62,124 nt of DNA from Scleroderma bovista (GCA_037178675.1 JAYMGJ010000562.1:1-62124), one strand, 5' to 3'. Shown: positions 25,356 to 38,098, numbered from the stretch's first letter. The notes: generated from the sequence alone by a model not told the origin. Numbers and translations: made by a program.

Positions 25356-28185
25356 ATGAATGGTCCCAGCCAGGTCGCACCTTCATCCATGAGCGTGAAT
25401 GGTAATGACAAGCAACTATCTCAGGACCTCCATCCCTCACGAGACCATCAAACTCTACGAGCCCAATCCGAACCATACCAGACACTGCCAGCATATATAG
25501 TTGGCTATGTGTACTCCTCTGAAATGCTCCTCCATTCTTCCCTTCACGGACATCCCGAGCAGCCAGAGCGTATATCTCGAATACGCAAGGCTATCCAAGA
25601 TGCAAAGTTGCTTTCTAAAATGAAGCAGATTCCCATCCGTCCGGTTTACCGTGGTGAAGCACTCCTTGTTCATACCCAGGAACACTGGGACAAGGTGCTT
25701 GCTATTCAAGGTGAGTATACCTCACGTGCAACCTTCATCACTCACAATGTGCGCGGACACTGTAGCAATGACGGAGCAAGAAATAATTGATTCTGAAAGC
25801 TATTACGAATCATTATCATTGTATGTCATGAATGGCACTACTCGCGCTGCAAGGTTGAGTTGTGGAGGGGTCATCGAGGCATGTCTCACGGTGGCACAGA
25901 GTCGACTCCAAAAGACTCTTGCCATTGTGCGACCCCCTGGCCACCATGCTGAACCAGACGAACACATGGGCTTTTGCTTCTTTAACAATGTTGCCGTTGC
26001 AGCCAAGGTTGTTCAGCTTCAATCCTCGATTAAGCGGATCTTGATATTGGACTGGTAGGTCATTACTTTATCACCGTCTGGGAACTAAGTTCATGTTCCC
26101 AAGGGATGTGCATCATGGTGGGACAGATTTATGCTTGTTATTATCAGAGTTACATATCTTCTCCAGGGAATGGAACCCAGCGGGCTTTCAATGATGACCC
26201 TTCAGTGCTATATGTCTCATTACATCGCTATGAACGAGGCCAATTTTATCCTTGTGGCCCATTTGGTGGCCTAGAGTCTTGCGGTGAAGGACCAGGTCTC
26301 GGCTAGTGGGTCAACCTGATTGCATCTTGCTAATCTTCTAACATAGACCAGCTCTGTCAATATCCCCTGGCCCACAAAAGGCATGACAGACGCTGACTAT
26401 ATTCATGCATTCCAACAAATTGTGATGCCAATAGCTCTGGAGTTTGCGCCTGAGTTAGTAATTAGTAGGTTACTCCTTCAGTGCAGCTTTTCGTTAAATC
26501 TGTTTTCTATTTTCATAGTTTCTGCGGGCTTTGATGCTGCAGAAGGTGATGATCTCGGTGAATGTCATGTCACCCCCACGGGGTATGCTCACATGACGTA
26601 TATGCTTTCAAGTCTAGCTGGTGGCAAACTGGTTGTGGCATTGGAGGTAGTGTACATTTCTTCCAAACGTCACTGATCTGACCTGTAGGCTAGGGTGGTT
26701 ACAATCTTGACTCGATATCAAATTCTGCTTTAGCTGTCGCTCGAGTGTTACTGGGTGAAGCCCCTCCGGAGTTACCACCTATGATAGCTTCAGAGGCTGG
26801 TACAGAAACAGTGTGGCAGGTAGCTCTGGAGCAGAGCAAGTATTGGAAGTCTGTCAATCCAAAGGCTTGTGAACCTCGTGATGGTATCACTCCGCTTTGG
26901 CGATCTAGGAGTTATTTACTAAACAAAGTATTGGCAGATATGGATGACATTACCTTCTCAATACCAGGTACAGCATTGTTACTTGCTATTGCGTTCTTTT
27001 CTTACACACAACAGAGATCTTGAAGGGCCACCGGCAGCACTTCTTGTATGCCCAATACCAAATGTTGCAAATCCCGATGATCCCCGCTTATGAAGAACGT
27101 TATGGATCTCAAGCAATGTGCACGTACGAGAGCAGCTGATACTGTTTAAATCTCTGATAACGGCTATCCAGGGGGGATCTGTTGGAAAATGATACTATCG
27201 TCGTGTTTGTACATGAATTGTGGGTGTGTTCTTTCGGGATTCACACGTGCGCTAAGAGGTCAATTAGTGGAAATCTTCGAGCAGAGCTGGATGGAAAGGC
27301 CATGTGTGATGTCAACCTGGAACATTCATACCTCGTATGTTATTCTGTCTGATTTACTACATCCTGGAATTGACGTCGTTCGAGATTGATTTCTCCAAAG
27401 AACTTATCGCTTGGGTCAAGACTGAGAACTACGCCCTTCTGGATGTAAATTTGTTTTCGAGGCCATTTGTTACGCTACCCATTCCGATGAACATGGTATG
27501 TTGGCTTCATGCTGAGTCGGTGCTTCACCATACAGCGTCCCCAGCGTTCAAAAGCAACCACAGAGAGTTCTGGGAGGGACCTTCTGGTGTATCTTTGGGA
27601 TAATTACGTTCAGTGGGTTGGCCCTTGTCTTTTCATGGTTTCTCCGATCTCAATCACTCCGGAGGCTCTCAAATGCACGTAATATAATTCTTATTGGGCA
27701 TGGCCCGGGCTGCCAGGCCTTGATGGAGTTCCTGCAAAGAAGGCGTAAGTAAGGTTCTGGTTCTAAGATGGGCTCGCATTGACAATGGACCAGCGGCAAA
27801 TATGATCAAATATGTGAATCTAGTTGTCCAGGTGGTTGGAATCGCAAAACTACCTCTATTAGCTAAGGACTCGGATGAACTCCGGGTTTGGTACTCCAAG
27901 GTAACAAAAAGACAGTTCTCTATATTGAATCTCTTCAACGACTTTTGCACAGAACTCGATCGTTATTGTTCACCCCCAACATCCCGCACTGGCACCTGAG
28001 GGTAAGATCCTCAAACGCCACGGGCGAGTCATGAAGATTGGTATGTATTTACTTTTATCATCTCATTCCCTCGACCATCCTGTGTGATTCGTACAGATGA
28101 AGTGAAGCCTATCAAAATCATGATGACCGCTTTGCCTATAATCCGGGACTACGTGAAGCAAATCCTGGCTCAGCCGATGTCGTAG
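25356..28185 (+). CDS. HDA1: Class II histone deacetylase HDA1 with Arb2 region
   Basis: Zinc-dependent lysine deacetylase of the Hda1/Clr3 group, acting on histone tails in gene silencing. Early exons: 25356-25710, 25766-26054, 26104-26117, 26167-26305, 26352-26464, 26519-26646, then from 26694; more exons run to TAG at 28183-28185. Catalytic landmarks are [60 protein letters not shown] and LEGGYNLDS. The C-terminal part ([62 protein letters not shown]) matches the Arb2 region of fungal Hda1, which binds partner proteins and DNA. Exon 3 (14 nt) alone codes for most of the DVHHG signature. A 45-nt intron near 26882 is a multiple of three and so cannot be proved from frame. The gene looks intact. 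Confidence 0.9.
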
Positions 28186-28717
28186 CACGCAACGAATCTG
28201 CAGTACTATCCATCTCTGTCTTTCTCCAGTGGTCCCTTTATGTTATGTACAGATCTGCTGGACCAAAGTTTTACGCGGTAAATAATACTAGCTTTGAAAT
28301 TCAGGATCGTTTGACCATGAGTTGCTACCAAGTCCACGAGCATCTGCAGGCTAACACTTGGAAGTCTTAGAAGTTGTTCTCAACTACCTACAAATAGTGT
28401 GGCGACTGAAATTATACCCGAAGTGGATGGACACTGAGGGTGATCAAGAGACGTAACCCGTAATAGAGCACATGCGATTGAGAACAATGTATACATATTG
28501 TACAAGGGACACTGGATGAGAGACAGACGGATCGCACATGCATGATGGCAGTATCCATATAAATTTGTGGAGAGAACAAGCAAACACAGAAGGCAAAGAT
28601 GGCCTATGCTGAATTAATGATAGCGGAGGACATGTGTATAAGTCACCCCGATCAAAACCTCAAAGTGCGTGTTTGGAGTTGGCCATTCAATATAGGGAGT
28701 TGGACCAAGTGTATTGT
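28186..28717. other. Convergent spacer between HDA1 and amidohydrolase
   Basis: This 532-bp stretch holds the two 3' ends. No conserved frame, repeat or RNA gene was recognised. Confidence 0.5.
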
Positions 28718-31700
28718 TTACAAGATATCAACAGATTGTTGAAGAGGTGAGATCACTGCAACCACTTTACTTTCTGAGTCAAAAATCCCACCTCCCTCGA
28801 GAGCAACAAGGTCCACAGTGTTAACGGGTGCAACTGATCCTGTCAGCAATTTTTCGATATTGGAAGAAACAAGCGCTGTCGCCTGACTGTGAGTTATTTC
28901 ACCATTTCCCTCGAGCATAGCCTGAGTGAGAATGGGTTACCTGACACAACCAACGGGCTTGGAAATCACTCACCCAAATCATGTTAAACCGCAAATTACG
29001 TGTGTCCCAAGCTTCCATGACCCCAATGCCCACCGTGACGTTATGCGCCAACAACTTCGAGATCGCAGTGTCCTCTGAGAGTGGAGGTCCTGGTAATCTA
29101 TCGAACAGGAAGGATTATTACTGTCCCTGTGACAATCATGAGGGAGTACATACATCCTCCGATCTTCCCATGCAAGGGGGAAGGGGCGTGTAGGTGTGAC
29201 GATAACACCCACGCCAGCCTGGGAGAGTTCCACAGAGAGAAGATGCGCCTCGGAAGCACCAGTGATGGTCATTTTGATGGTGCTCCCTATTTTCGCCTCC
29301 ACTTCAGTCTTTAGGCGGATCAAGGCTGCGATAATGTCAGCGCTATGTGCCTCCACTACCAAGGGAATGTGGCCCTATTGAAGACGGACATCAAATTCTC
29401 ACTCAAGATATTGACAAGGAATAATCCCACCTTGGTGACCTCGGCAAAATAACTCTCATCTATGCCTGCACCAGGTTGCAATAGGTGTCGCAACGCAGCA
29501 ATTTGAGTGCTTATGCTTGGCCCTCTTATGGAGTGTGACACAGAAACATGAAGCCCGGCAATGTCCCGAATGATAGCACCTGGGCTCAAAGGGTGTGCAG
29601 CACCAAGAGAGAAGTGCACACTCAGACCTCCGATAAATCCTGCATGACTTGGTGCGGTTATGGCGGTCGTCACGCCAGATCGATATGCAATGCTAACGAC
29701 GTGGAAATCAAGACGTTTTCAAACTGGTGCAAGCCACTCACAGTGCATCTCGGCCTCCAAATTGAAGGCCATCGACGGCACGTACTATGCCATGACTGCC
29801 TAATACTGAGGGGACCTTCTTCACAAATGGGTCGGGTCCCTCACCATCGTTCGTTGACTCTTCTGCTAGGATCTGCGTAGTTCCAAGAGGTGAGCCAAAC
29901 GAAATAAGGCCAGGAGACACTGTGCCTCCTTTGAGATCAACCATATCAAGATCGTCGTTGGACACGGGACACGAGGACTTCGTTCCAACACACTGAACAT
30001 GTCCATTCTTTACGAGAACGACAATCCGTGCTTGCCTCGCTTCGGTCAAAGAGATTTTCGAGACTTCATCTTGACGCGAAAAGAAAGCTGAGACATTGGT
30101 GAAGAGGACTTGACCGCTGATCTTTTTCCGAGGTTCAAGTGGCGGCAAACCGCTATGTTCCACAACCGCCGCAGCTTCATCATCAAAGTTCGGCACCGAA
30201 GGTGCTTGCTGATAAGATGATGGCTTTACCGTCACATGCACACCTGACAATTGGGAGATTCCGTCGATGAAGACATGGATGGGAGTGGCCCCAATGGCAA
30301 GGGGATGGCTGTCCCAGACAACGAGATCTAGAATAATCCAAGGAGGTCACCTGCTGTAGTCAAATGGAAAGCCTGAACCGTACCTGCATCCCAACCTGAA
30401 AAATGATCTACTCAGCAAAAGGATTAGGGCACCAAATACTTTCTACATTACCACGCCTGATGTATCCAACGCGGTGGGAGAGACCAAGTACACGGGCTGG
30501 GGTGCTGGTAACGGAAGCGATGGCAAGGTTTTGGGGTAATCCAAAGTGATAAGCTTGCTGCGCCTCAAACAGTAAATAACGAGAGTTCATCACTGGATGG
30601 TCACTCTGGTGCCATTTAGTATCCCTCAGGATTTTGAATATCGATCAGCGAACCTTCATCACAACATCGAAGCTGTGCTGAGCTAAGATTCGTGGGGCAT
30701 ACTCCGAGCCACGATATGCTTCTCGCTTGTACCTGTGGTACAAGGGCCCATTAGATTAGACTCAACAGAGATCCCAAGTAAGATACCTTGCTTGAGTCGC
30801 AAACAATGCAACCGCGGGTTTGGAACCTGTGTATCGTGACACAGTTAGTGGACTTAATAGGGGGTGGAGGAGCAACTGACCAAATGCTCGCTTCAACAAC
30901 TCAGGGACAAGATAAGATTCGCTTGCATGATGCACAGAAGCGATAGAGAAACGAAACTCTTCCGACAACTACTAATGAATCAGCCAACAATCTAGGGAGA
31001 TAAGGCATGAACATTACGCGTATTAATTGATCGAGATCAACTGCTTCGTAACAGTGAGTGTGGACCTAGGCACACTACTGATTGAACACGGGATGCTGCA
31101 AATGCAATCAAAAGACGCTCAACCTTGGCCTTGCCACGAAGAACATCAACTAGCATTTCCCATTGCAGGTCTTCTGGGAATTCGCCCAGGTCATTTTCAC
31201 CACGGAGCACCTTTGAACAGAATACGTCTTGAGATGCTTTCAGTTGCCGTGCTTTGTTGTATCTATTCGTGTGTATTTGAGTTGACTCCTTATGTAGTGT
31301 TAATATACCTACGCTTCACGAAATGCCCATGCAACGTCCATGCGTGTCATTCCAAACCAGTTGACTGTAGAAAATGTAATGACACGCTATATGACCAACA
31401 CTGCAGGCGAGCTCACCCGGATTTTCTCCTGTAATCAGCTAGATGAGGAGGACAAGATAGTAATTTGCGCAGCGTACCGCATGCCTGTCTAATTAGCGTC
31501 AGGTTACGTACAGTGCTGAAACATGAAGTAACTTACTTTAAGTGACGCCATCTGGGTTTAGGATCGTTTGGGAAAGAGATGTTGATGTTAATTGGGGGTT
31601 CGAGAAGCATTGAAGTTGGGGTCCTCTCCTTCGTCTTCCGTAACTTGATTGGAAATGCCTGTCCACCTATAGAAGTGATTGAAAACATGAAGCTGGATGT

Positions 31701-32445
31701 ACCACAGGAGTGACGGGTAGGCACCTATGGCTCCAACAGAGCCAGGAAGAATAATTGCTGTTGTGACACCTCCAGCAATGGATAGCTCATATGAGAGATC
31801 GTGGGTGTTCAAGCCGTCCAAGGTACGTGCCCACGGTGCGATGACTGCCTTACGAGAGTAATAATCCTCAGATCCGTTCAATTCAGGGAGCGAATCGTCA
31901 CCCATGTGGGAGTGCATATCAACAATTCCGGGGGTAACCCACGCGCTGTGCACATCGATCACCTCCAAGAATTTGTGAGTCTGTATTAAAGATTCATCAA
32001 CGTGTCCGACAGCTGTGATAAGACCATTCTCCAGGAGGATGTCGCCATTTACGATTTCTGTTCCATTCTGCATGCCGGTCCATATGCGCGCGCGTCTGAT
32101 GAGAGTGGCAGGTGTATCATGTTCAAAGCGATCCGAGTGGGTGCGATGGTGAAAGTGAGGTGGTGGACCTGGTTTCTGAACCACAGAAGCACACCGAGCA
32201 GATGCCTTGAAGAGCTGTTCGTCGGAGCAGGGGACCCCCTGGAATGGCAACTGAACACGCCAAAGTACGATCTGTAACAGAAGTGCAGCTGCTATGGCGA
32301 GCAGAAGCAGCCTTCCCTGTAAGAAGGTAGATGATGGGTCTACCATATACTTCAACATGATAATCTGGCGGAGACGAGGAAACGAATTATGTAATTCAAC
32401 CCACGCGTCGCGAATTTCTGTTCTCTCGCGTCCGGCGTCGACCAT
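28718..32445 (-). CDS. Membrane-anchored metal-dependent amidohydrolase
   Basis: A large fungal member of the amidohydrolase superfamily, about 900 aa with more than 12 exons. Exons resolved: 32445-31725, 31666-31537, 31488-31478, 31428-31417, and one from 31364; another is 30395-30384. A type II signal anchor (LLLLAIAAALLLQIVL) follows a 45-residue N-tail. Then come ARIWTGMQNGTEIVNGDILLE, the metal-binding VTPGIVDMHSHMG, GVTTAIILPGS, IGGQAFPIKLR, THCYEAVDLDQLI, HHASESYLVPELLKRAFG, SDHPVMNSRYLL and VTSTPARVLGL. A second amidohydrolase-like half (GVTTAITAPSHAGFIGGLSV) ends the protein. Relatives are often annotated as 'carbohydrate esterase 9', but the substrate is unknown. An internal Met at 32358 directly before the anchor is an alternative start and would leave a normal-sized intergenic gap. 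Confidence 0.82.
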
Positions 32446-32454
32446 TCCCTGAAG

Positions 32455-35400
32455 ATGCCCAAAGTCACTCGACAGGACAAGTTCATTGACCGAAAGGTCA
32501 CTGACTTTTTTGTGCGCCGCCTTTCGACCTCGTCGTCGCCAGCAAAATCGCTCTCAACACCACCAGTGATGCCAGCCAAATCGCGTCAAAGCGTGTCCTC
32601 CGCACCAGTTCCACGAGCATCGAACTGCACAATCAAAGCCCATCCCTCTGCAAGTGATTAACAGATCTATTTCCCTTTTACCATTCAGTTACTAAACATT
32701 CCCTTTAGACCACGTTCTTGATTTGTCCTCTGCAACCGTCACCACACGCTCAGCCATGAAGCGTGCACTTTCTTCAGATAACTGTCCTGGTACGGTTTCG
32801 TCTCCAACGAACAGCCGTGTCCTAAGGAAGTCGTCAAACAAGCGTACGAGGATGCAAGGGATACCAACACAGCCAGTGCGCGAAGATGCCACCGTAGCAT
32901 CACCCAGTAAAGCTGCCCTTCCGGCTGCCACAATTCCAAAGAATCCTGCTTCTCTGAACGAGCCTTTGGAAACATTGATACACGATGACCTAGCTGACTT
33001 ATCCCCGCACTCCAGTAGGCAAGTCGTCGATAGCAGTCAGTCCGACGAGGTGGAGCTTGTGTTGCCCTTGTGCAAAAGTCGGGATTCCTTCAATTTGCGT
33101 GCTCCAAAGCGACGGCGGGTAACGCTTGCGACTCCCGATATCCACCGGTCCATGGAAGTGGACGCCCCGGACTTTTCCCCTGATACCCCAATGGTGTCTG
33201 GCATCATGACCCCAATGACTCCTATCCATCCTTTCGTCCTACCACTCGCCACTGATGAAGCATCGTCATTGCCGCTACCAGCCACTCCCAAGGCATTGGA
33301 TGGTGAAAGCAAAGCAGCTAAGTTAATCGCTGACATCAGAGCCAGAGCTTTTGCCTCTGCAAATTTTTCGAGTGAAGAAGACAAACCTTTACAATACCGG
33401 GATCTCGATGATAGCGACGACGACGAGCTCGAAATATCCCATGTCACCCAAGGGAACAGGTACGGATACATGTCGGTTTCTTTACTGGGTGAAGCACTCA
33501 AATTGTTGTTAGTTCACTGCATTCTGGATCCAAAAATAAATGTGACATCTTTTCTTCTCCCTTGACAAGTCTACCGTCATCCACAGAGAAACTGTCGTAT
33601 TGCCTTCGTTCTCGTCATGTCACTGGCCAGTCTTCACCTTCACCGTCACCGTCACGCCCATCTCGAAGATCCGGAAGGCTCCCCAAGGCAGCACCTCTCC
33701 ATCTCCCTCAAGGGACTGTTCAAGAAATTTCACCCCTGAGCGCTTCCTCCTTGACTTGCAAGAAGGTGTTTAACCCCCTCCACGCCCTTCTCCGCGAAAA
33801 GAGAGCCGCGGATAAACAAGGGACAAACTCCGCTGCTTTACATCTTGCAGAAAACAATGTCAGACAAGGAGGGCGAGAGCCTTTTATAGACCCCAATTAT
33901 GACAAGTCGGATCATCTTAGCCTCATGGACGAAGAGGTGGCGTGGCATCGTTTTCAGACTTTAAGTCCACAGGCGGATCAGACAGGCACTGAGGATTATA
34001 TTCTTGAATCTCGACACGCTAGAATGCTGGGATCTGACGCTGGCGCAGCCATCACTAAGATTCTCGCTGATGACAGAGTTGACAGGGGAAAAGACAAGGA
34101 GCGCGCAGCACAGCGAGAGAAGGCGCTAGGTGTTTCATTGTGGATGACAGAACCCAATCACGATATGGATGTCGGCTCTGGGTCTACCTTCACTAACGCG
34201 TCCTTTGGGCATGGTTCTGTTACCCTCGACCTGATGACTCGGCTGTATAGAACTGGCGGTATGTTTATTCCGCTTTGTCTTATCATCTTGTCTGACGATC
34301 TGTAGATGATGCACAGTTAGCATTATTACTCGAATCCGGCGCGGTCATCAAACTGCCTTCACAACAGTTGGCTCCCCTTGTTTCTTCACTATTCGTGATT
34401 GGTGCGTAGCATAAATGTTCCATGACACTCTACTTATCTCCCTTAAGGTCTTTTTTCTTCCACTTGTGTAGCCAATGCTTCTCACAATGCCCTGCGAGAC
34501 GTGTACACTGCTGGTATAAGTGGGGTAGTGCTGTCGTTCTCTATTATATGCACCGCCCTTATACAACTCGGTGCTCGTTTTTGCGTTTTTGAACAAGTCG
34601 GTTGGCATATCGAGAGTTGCCCGCAGGATATGCATCTGACTTCAGAGATCCGCTCTGAAGTGTTATTGCGGTTAGTCGCAGCCATCAAGCTCGCCGCTAC
34701 GTGAGTATCCACAAAGATATGCTTTCAACTTGTGACCAGACTTCTACAGTTCAGCGGCGTTGGCAAACGACGATGTAGCGAATCACGTTCTGGGTTTGGT
34801 TCTTATTGGACTGGACAATACCACCTGCCATGTTCTCCGTACTGAGCTAAATTCTGCCATTGACGCGATTTGCACCTATAATGCTACTGATCTTCCCACA
34901 GTACGCTTTGCCATTGATTTTTTGAGAACTGACTGATCCTGTCTTCAGCGGGCTTCTATCCATGCGAGGATATTGGATTTCGCTGCCAAGCTGAACCCCG
35001 TGAACAAGGCACGACTGGTTACTTTCTTCAGCAGCGGTGGATCCCAGACCAGACATATCGCCCAGTGGCTGGCGTACTGCCTTCTTATGTCCAGCTCTGC
35101 ATCACTCATGGTAGGCACATCTTTTTATCACACAAGCTATGCTACAGTTATGTTTGCAGGATCAACTACCTCAACTTGATTCACTCATTGTTCTCCTTTC
35201 TCCTCCACCTGAATCTGGTCAGCTATTTGATGTAACCTGTGAAAATACTGACTATGAGGACCTTGGGCACTACGTTTCTATCCTCGCTGTTGCGCTCACC
35301 AACATTGCTCCGTACATCAAAGATGAGCGGTCTGTACCCCAGCAATCCAGCATCATTATGGACGGCAGTCCAGGCAAGGTCAAGAATACCAGCCTTCCCC

Positions 35401-35656
35401 TCGAACGACTTCGCCTGGCTTTGGAAGCCATCCATGGAAGAATAGGTGAGGGTTATGATGTGCTACTAGATGGTCCGGTTGCTCATCATCTGCTCACGAA
35501 GTTGACACCCGTGCTGCTCATCTCGACCGCTCACGGGTAAAGGCGGCTTTGCAACGTCTTACCATGCGTTTGTATTTTGAACATCATGCTATCAAGAGGA
35601 CATCTCTATGTGGACACACATCCACCCTTCAAGAGTGGTTCTCACCTAGACATTAG
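32455..35656 (+). CDS. 905-aa nuclear-looking protein, possible CANIN domain
   Basis: Nine exons: 32455-32653, 32709-33459, 33570-34258, 34306-34401, 34472-34700, 34750-34900, 34949-35110, 35160-35445, 35502-35656. They sum to 2,718 nt with consistent phases. The first 400 residues are Ser/Pro-rich and disordered, with basic clusters (KRRRV, NKRTR), a DSDDDELE acidic patch and repeated SP/TP sites suggestive of kinase targets. From FNPLHALLREKRAADKQG onward the protein is helical and ordered to the end (LDRSRVKAALQRL). That start resembles the CANIN domain of SLF2-type SMC5/6 partners, but I cannot confirm it. Genome-maintenance function is therefore only a hypothesis. The start codon is 9 bp from the opposite-strand amidohydrolase start. 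Confidence 0.75.
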
Positions 35657-36083
35657 ACTGTTGTTTCACTTGGACATCATGAAAGACTTCACTGATTAGA
35701 ACTCACAGACTTAGTTACTGCATTTAATTTGAATGGCTACATTCATCCTCCCTGCAGTGCCTGTATTTGTGTGAACACCAGTGTTATTGGAATTGAGATC
35801 AATAAGCGTCCACAAGCCCTGCCTTGCTTTGCTCTGGTGGTGTGTGAAAAAGGATCACATGTGTATACTACTGTATAGGATGGGATTGTTATAAGTGGTT
35901 GCTGGCTCTGAACTGATGGTCACACCCTCAATGAACATGACCTGTGTTATATTGAGGGTAGGTGATGGTACAGTAGTAGAGTAGATTAAAGATAGATGGC
36001 TTATGTAATTAGCACCAGCACTATATATATGGAGGCTTCTGCTTACATAAGCAGAAGCACTACTATACTAAGATACTATCATT
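35657..36083. other. 3' flank, possibly an old LTR remnant
   Basis: AT-richer DNA after the last host gene. A TATATATATGG box near 36021 followed by a perfect inverted repeat (36035-36058) resembles an LTR core promoter and leader. Clear LTR borders were not found. The downstream solo LTR is inserted into this material. Confidence 0.35.
36035..36058. repeat. Perfect 11-bp inverted repeat with 2-nt loop
   Basis: GCTTCTGCTTA and its exact reverse complement flank a CA spacer, just 3' of a TATATATATGG box. Transcribed, it would form a short hairpin at an RNA 5' end. Confidence 0.8.
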
Positions 36084-36088
36084 GCATG

Positions 36089-36720
36089 CTGTCACGACCT
36101 TGACACCCGATCACCCTGTACCCTATTGTCCGATCGCGTCCACGCGTTCGCTGTCTGTTTCTATTGTATGTACTCCCTTTTCTGTTTCTCTCTATCTGTC
36201 CTGTATTGCCACCGATCGGTGAGTGTGTTGTCTGTTCTGTCTCTCTGTACAATTACCTAATATGTTTCCTTTCTTGTTTCCAGTTACTATATGTATGTTC
36301 CCGTCCCGTTGCATTACTAATACGATACCTATTGGTAATCCAGTTATCACACTTACCATACTTACTCAGTGCACAGCGCATCTGTGCTCATTGTTCATCA
36401 GTAATCCCAACTTCCCATACATCACCTCATCCGTTCCACTCAGTATAAATACTTAGATACTTGGTCTGTTGTAGTTTCAGTTCGAATATCAAATAAGATA
36501 CTTCTCATCTGTTCTCCCTTCGTACTCTCCATCTCTGCCCTCGTGCAAGCACTCGGTTGTAGACCCTTTACCCTTGGACTCTCCGTCAGACCCTCGGTCA
36601 GCCTTCCTATTACTCGGGAAGCATGACTATGCTACGTAGCATCTCAGTCTTACTGCTAGACCAACCCCTGACCCCCTGACCCCTCATAGAGATCAGATTG
36701 GTGAAGAACCGGTCTTGACA
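36089..36720 (+). mobile_element. Solo LTR 1 (632 bp), TSD CATGC
   Basis: The unit starts TGTCACGACC and ends GGTCTTGACA, giving TG...CA borders. The 5-bp CATGC occurs at 36084-36088 and 36721-36725, a target-site duplication. A TATAAATAC box near 36444 fits an LTR promoter. No internal retroelement genes are attached, so it is a product of LTR-LTR recombination. The 3' end (GAACCGGTCTTGACA) is shared with LTRs 2 and 3, so they belong to one superfamily. Confidence 0.85.
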
Positions 36721-36898
36721 CATGCCTAATGCATAATTTTGACTATTCATTGATCCACAACACAACAACTTTAAGACCCTGGCTTTCAGCTAGAGGTGCC
36801 CAAGGTTCCTATCTACAACTCTGTACAACTCCAGTGCATGAATTCACAGTGTGGCAGCAGTGTGCGAATGCAAAAAGTGTGAAATTGACATGTAATGC

Positions 36899-38093
36899 TG
36901 TCATATCCATACTTTTCCCAGTTGCAACTCTGGTCTAACCTTGGCCCACCTGACCTCTCCTTAGGCATAGATGCAACTCCAGATCTAGTCTGGCCATCTC
37001 CAGCCCCATAGCTGCACTCCAGCTCAATTCTGGTCACTACATCCATCTCCACCTCAGGACTAACCCCTGTTTTCCTCCAGACAGATCCACGGTCTAACTC
37101 TGCCATATTGAACCTGTACCTACTACTTGTCGCTACTTTGGTCTCAGTCTGGCCACTCCCTTAGTCCTGTCCACAATGTAGCCCAACTCTGGATGGTACA
37201 TCCAACTCTGGCTCAAGTCTGCTCCTGTTCCACTCTGCTTCCCCTGTTAGGACATTTCCATGTCCAACTCTGGACCTTCCTCTGGCTACTCTGCCCTTCC
37301 TCCACCTGCACACTCCCTCCACTCATACACTCCCTCTGGTCCCACTTCCTCTGGTCCTGGACATTGCTCTGGACTTAACATTAGTTAAGTCCACCTCCAA
37401 CCCTTACCTGTCCTGTTCTGATCTAGTTCCTCTTACCTACTTGTTCCTGCTTTTCCTCTGACATCCCTGTATCTCTAGTTCCCCATGTCTGCTCCCACTC
37501 CAGTTTATTTTCCTGTCTGTTTCTGCTCCATCCCTTGTCCCAACTAAGGTGTTTACTTGTCACCATATATACTCACCTTAGTTCTCATTACTATATAAAC
37601 TACCATACTCTGGCCTAGTAGTTTCCTTAGATCAAATCTCGACTAAGATACTCCTCACTCTGTACTACCCACTATGCTCTCCTAATCCATCTGTTCACCT
37701 GAACTCCTGAACTCTGGCCAACTCCAGCCTCTGTCCTATCTTGTCCCCTTGGTCCTATGTCTGCTCCTAGCAAGTCTCCTACTCACACAAGGGCAAAAGC
37801 CACCTCTGTCCCAGACTCAATGCTAGACCCCTTAGGACTTATCCCACCTCTGGGATGTCCTTTGCTCCAGACAAGCTGTGCTTTACTCCGGACTACTTTT
37901 CCACAGTCCAGACTTACTCTGCATGACCTGGACTTACTCTCTGTGCTCCCCTAGTGCCTGGACTTCATTCATATGACCCAGACTTGACTCTCCACACTAA
38001 CTAGTACCTACTAGTGTCTGGACTTACTTTCTCATTAGTCCCTTGCAACCCTGGACCTTCTAGTAAGATCGTTGAGGAGAACCAGTCTTGACA
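36899..38093 (+). mobile_element. Solo LTR 2 (1,195 bp), TSD AATGC, CpG-depleted
   Basis: Starts TGTCATATCC and ends CAGTCTTGACA; AATGC flanks it at 36894-36898 and 38094-38098. It aligns along its length with LTR 3 (39818-41340). Nearly every CpG of LTR 3 reads TpG or CpA here, for example CTCCGG versus CTCTGG and CTACGT versus CTACAT. No coding capacity. Confidence 0.87.
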
Positions 38094-38098
38094 AATGC

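Noticed and set aside
25711..26166. Frameshift in HDA1 near DVHHG
   Set aside because: Introns 26055-26103 and 26118-26166 with GT-AG borders remove it.
28718..32445. Amidohydrolase as a broken pseudogene because the long frames are separated
   Set aside because: The gaps are spliced by canonical 48-60-nt introns and micro-exons that rebuild conserved blocks in frame.
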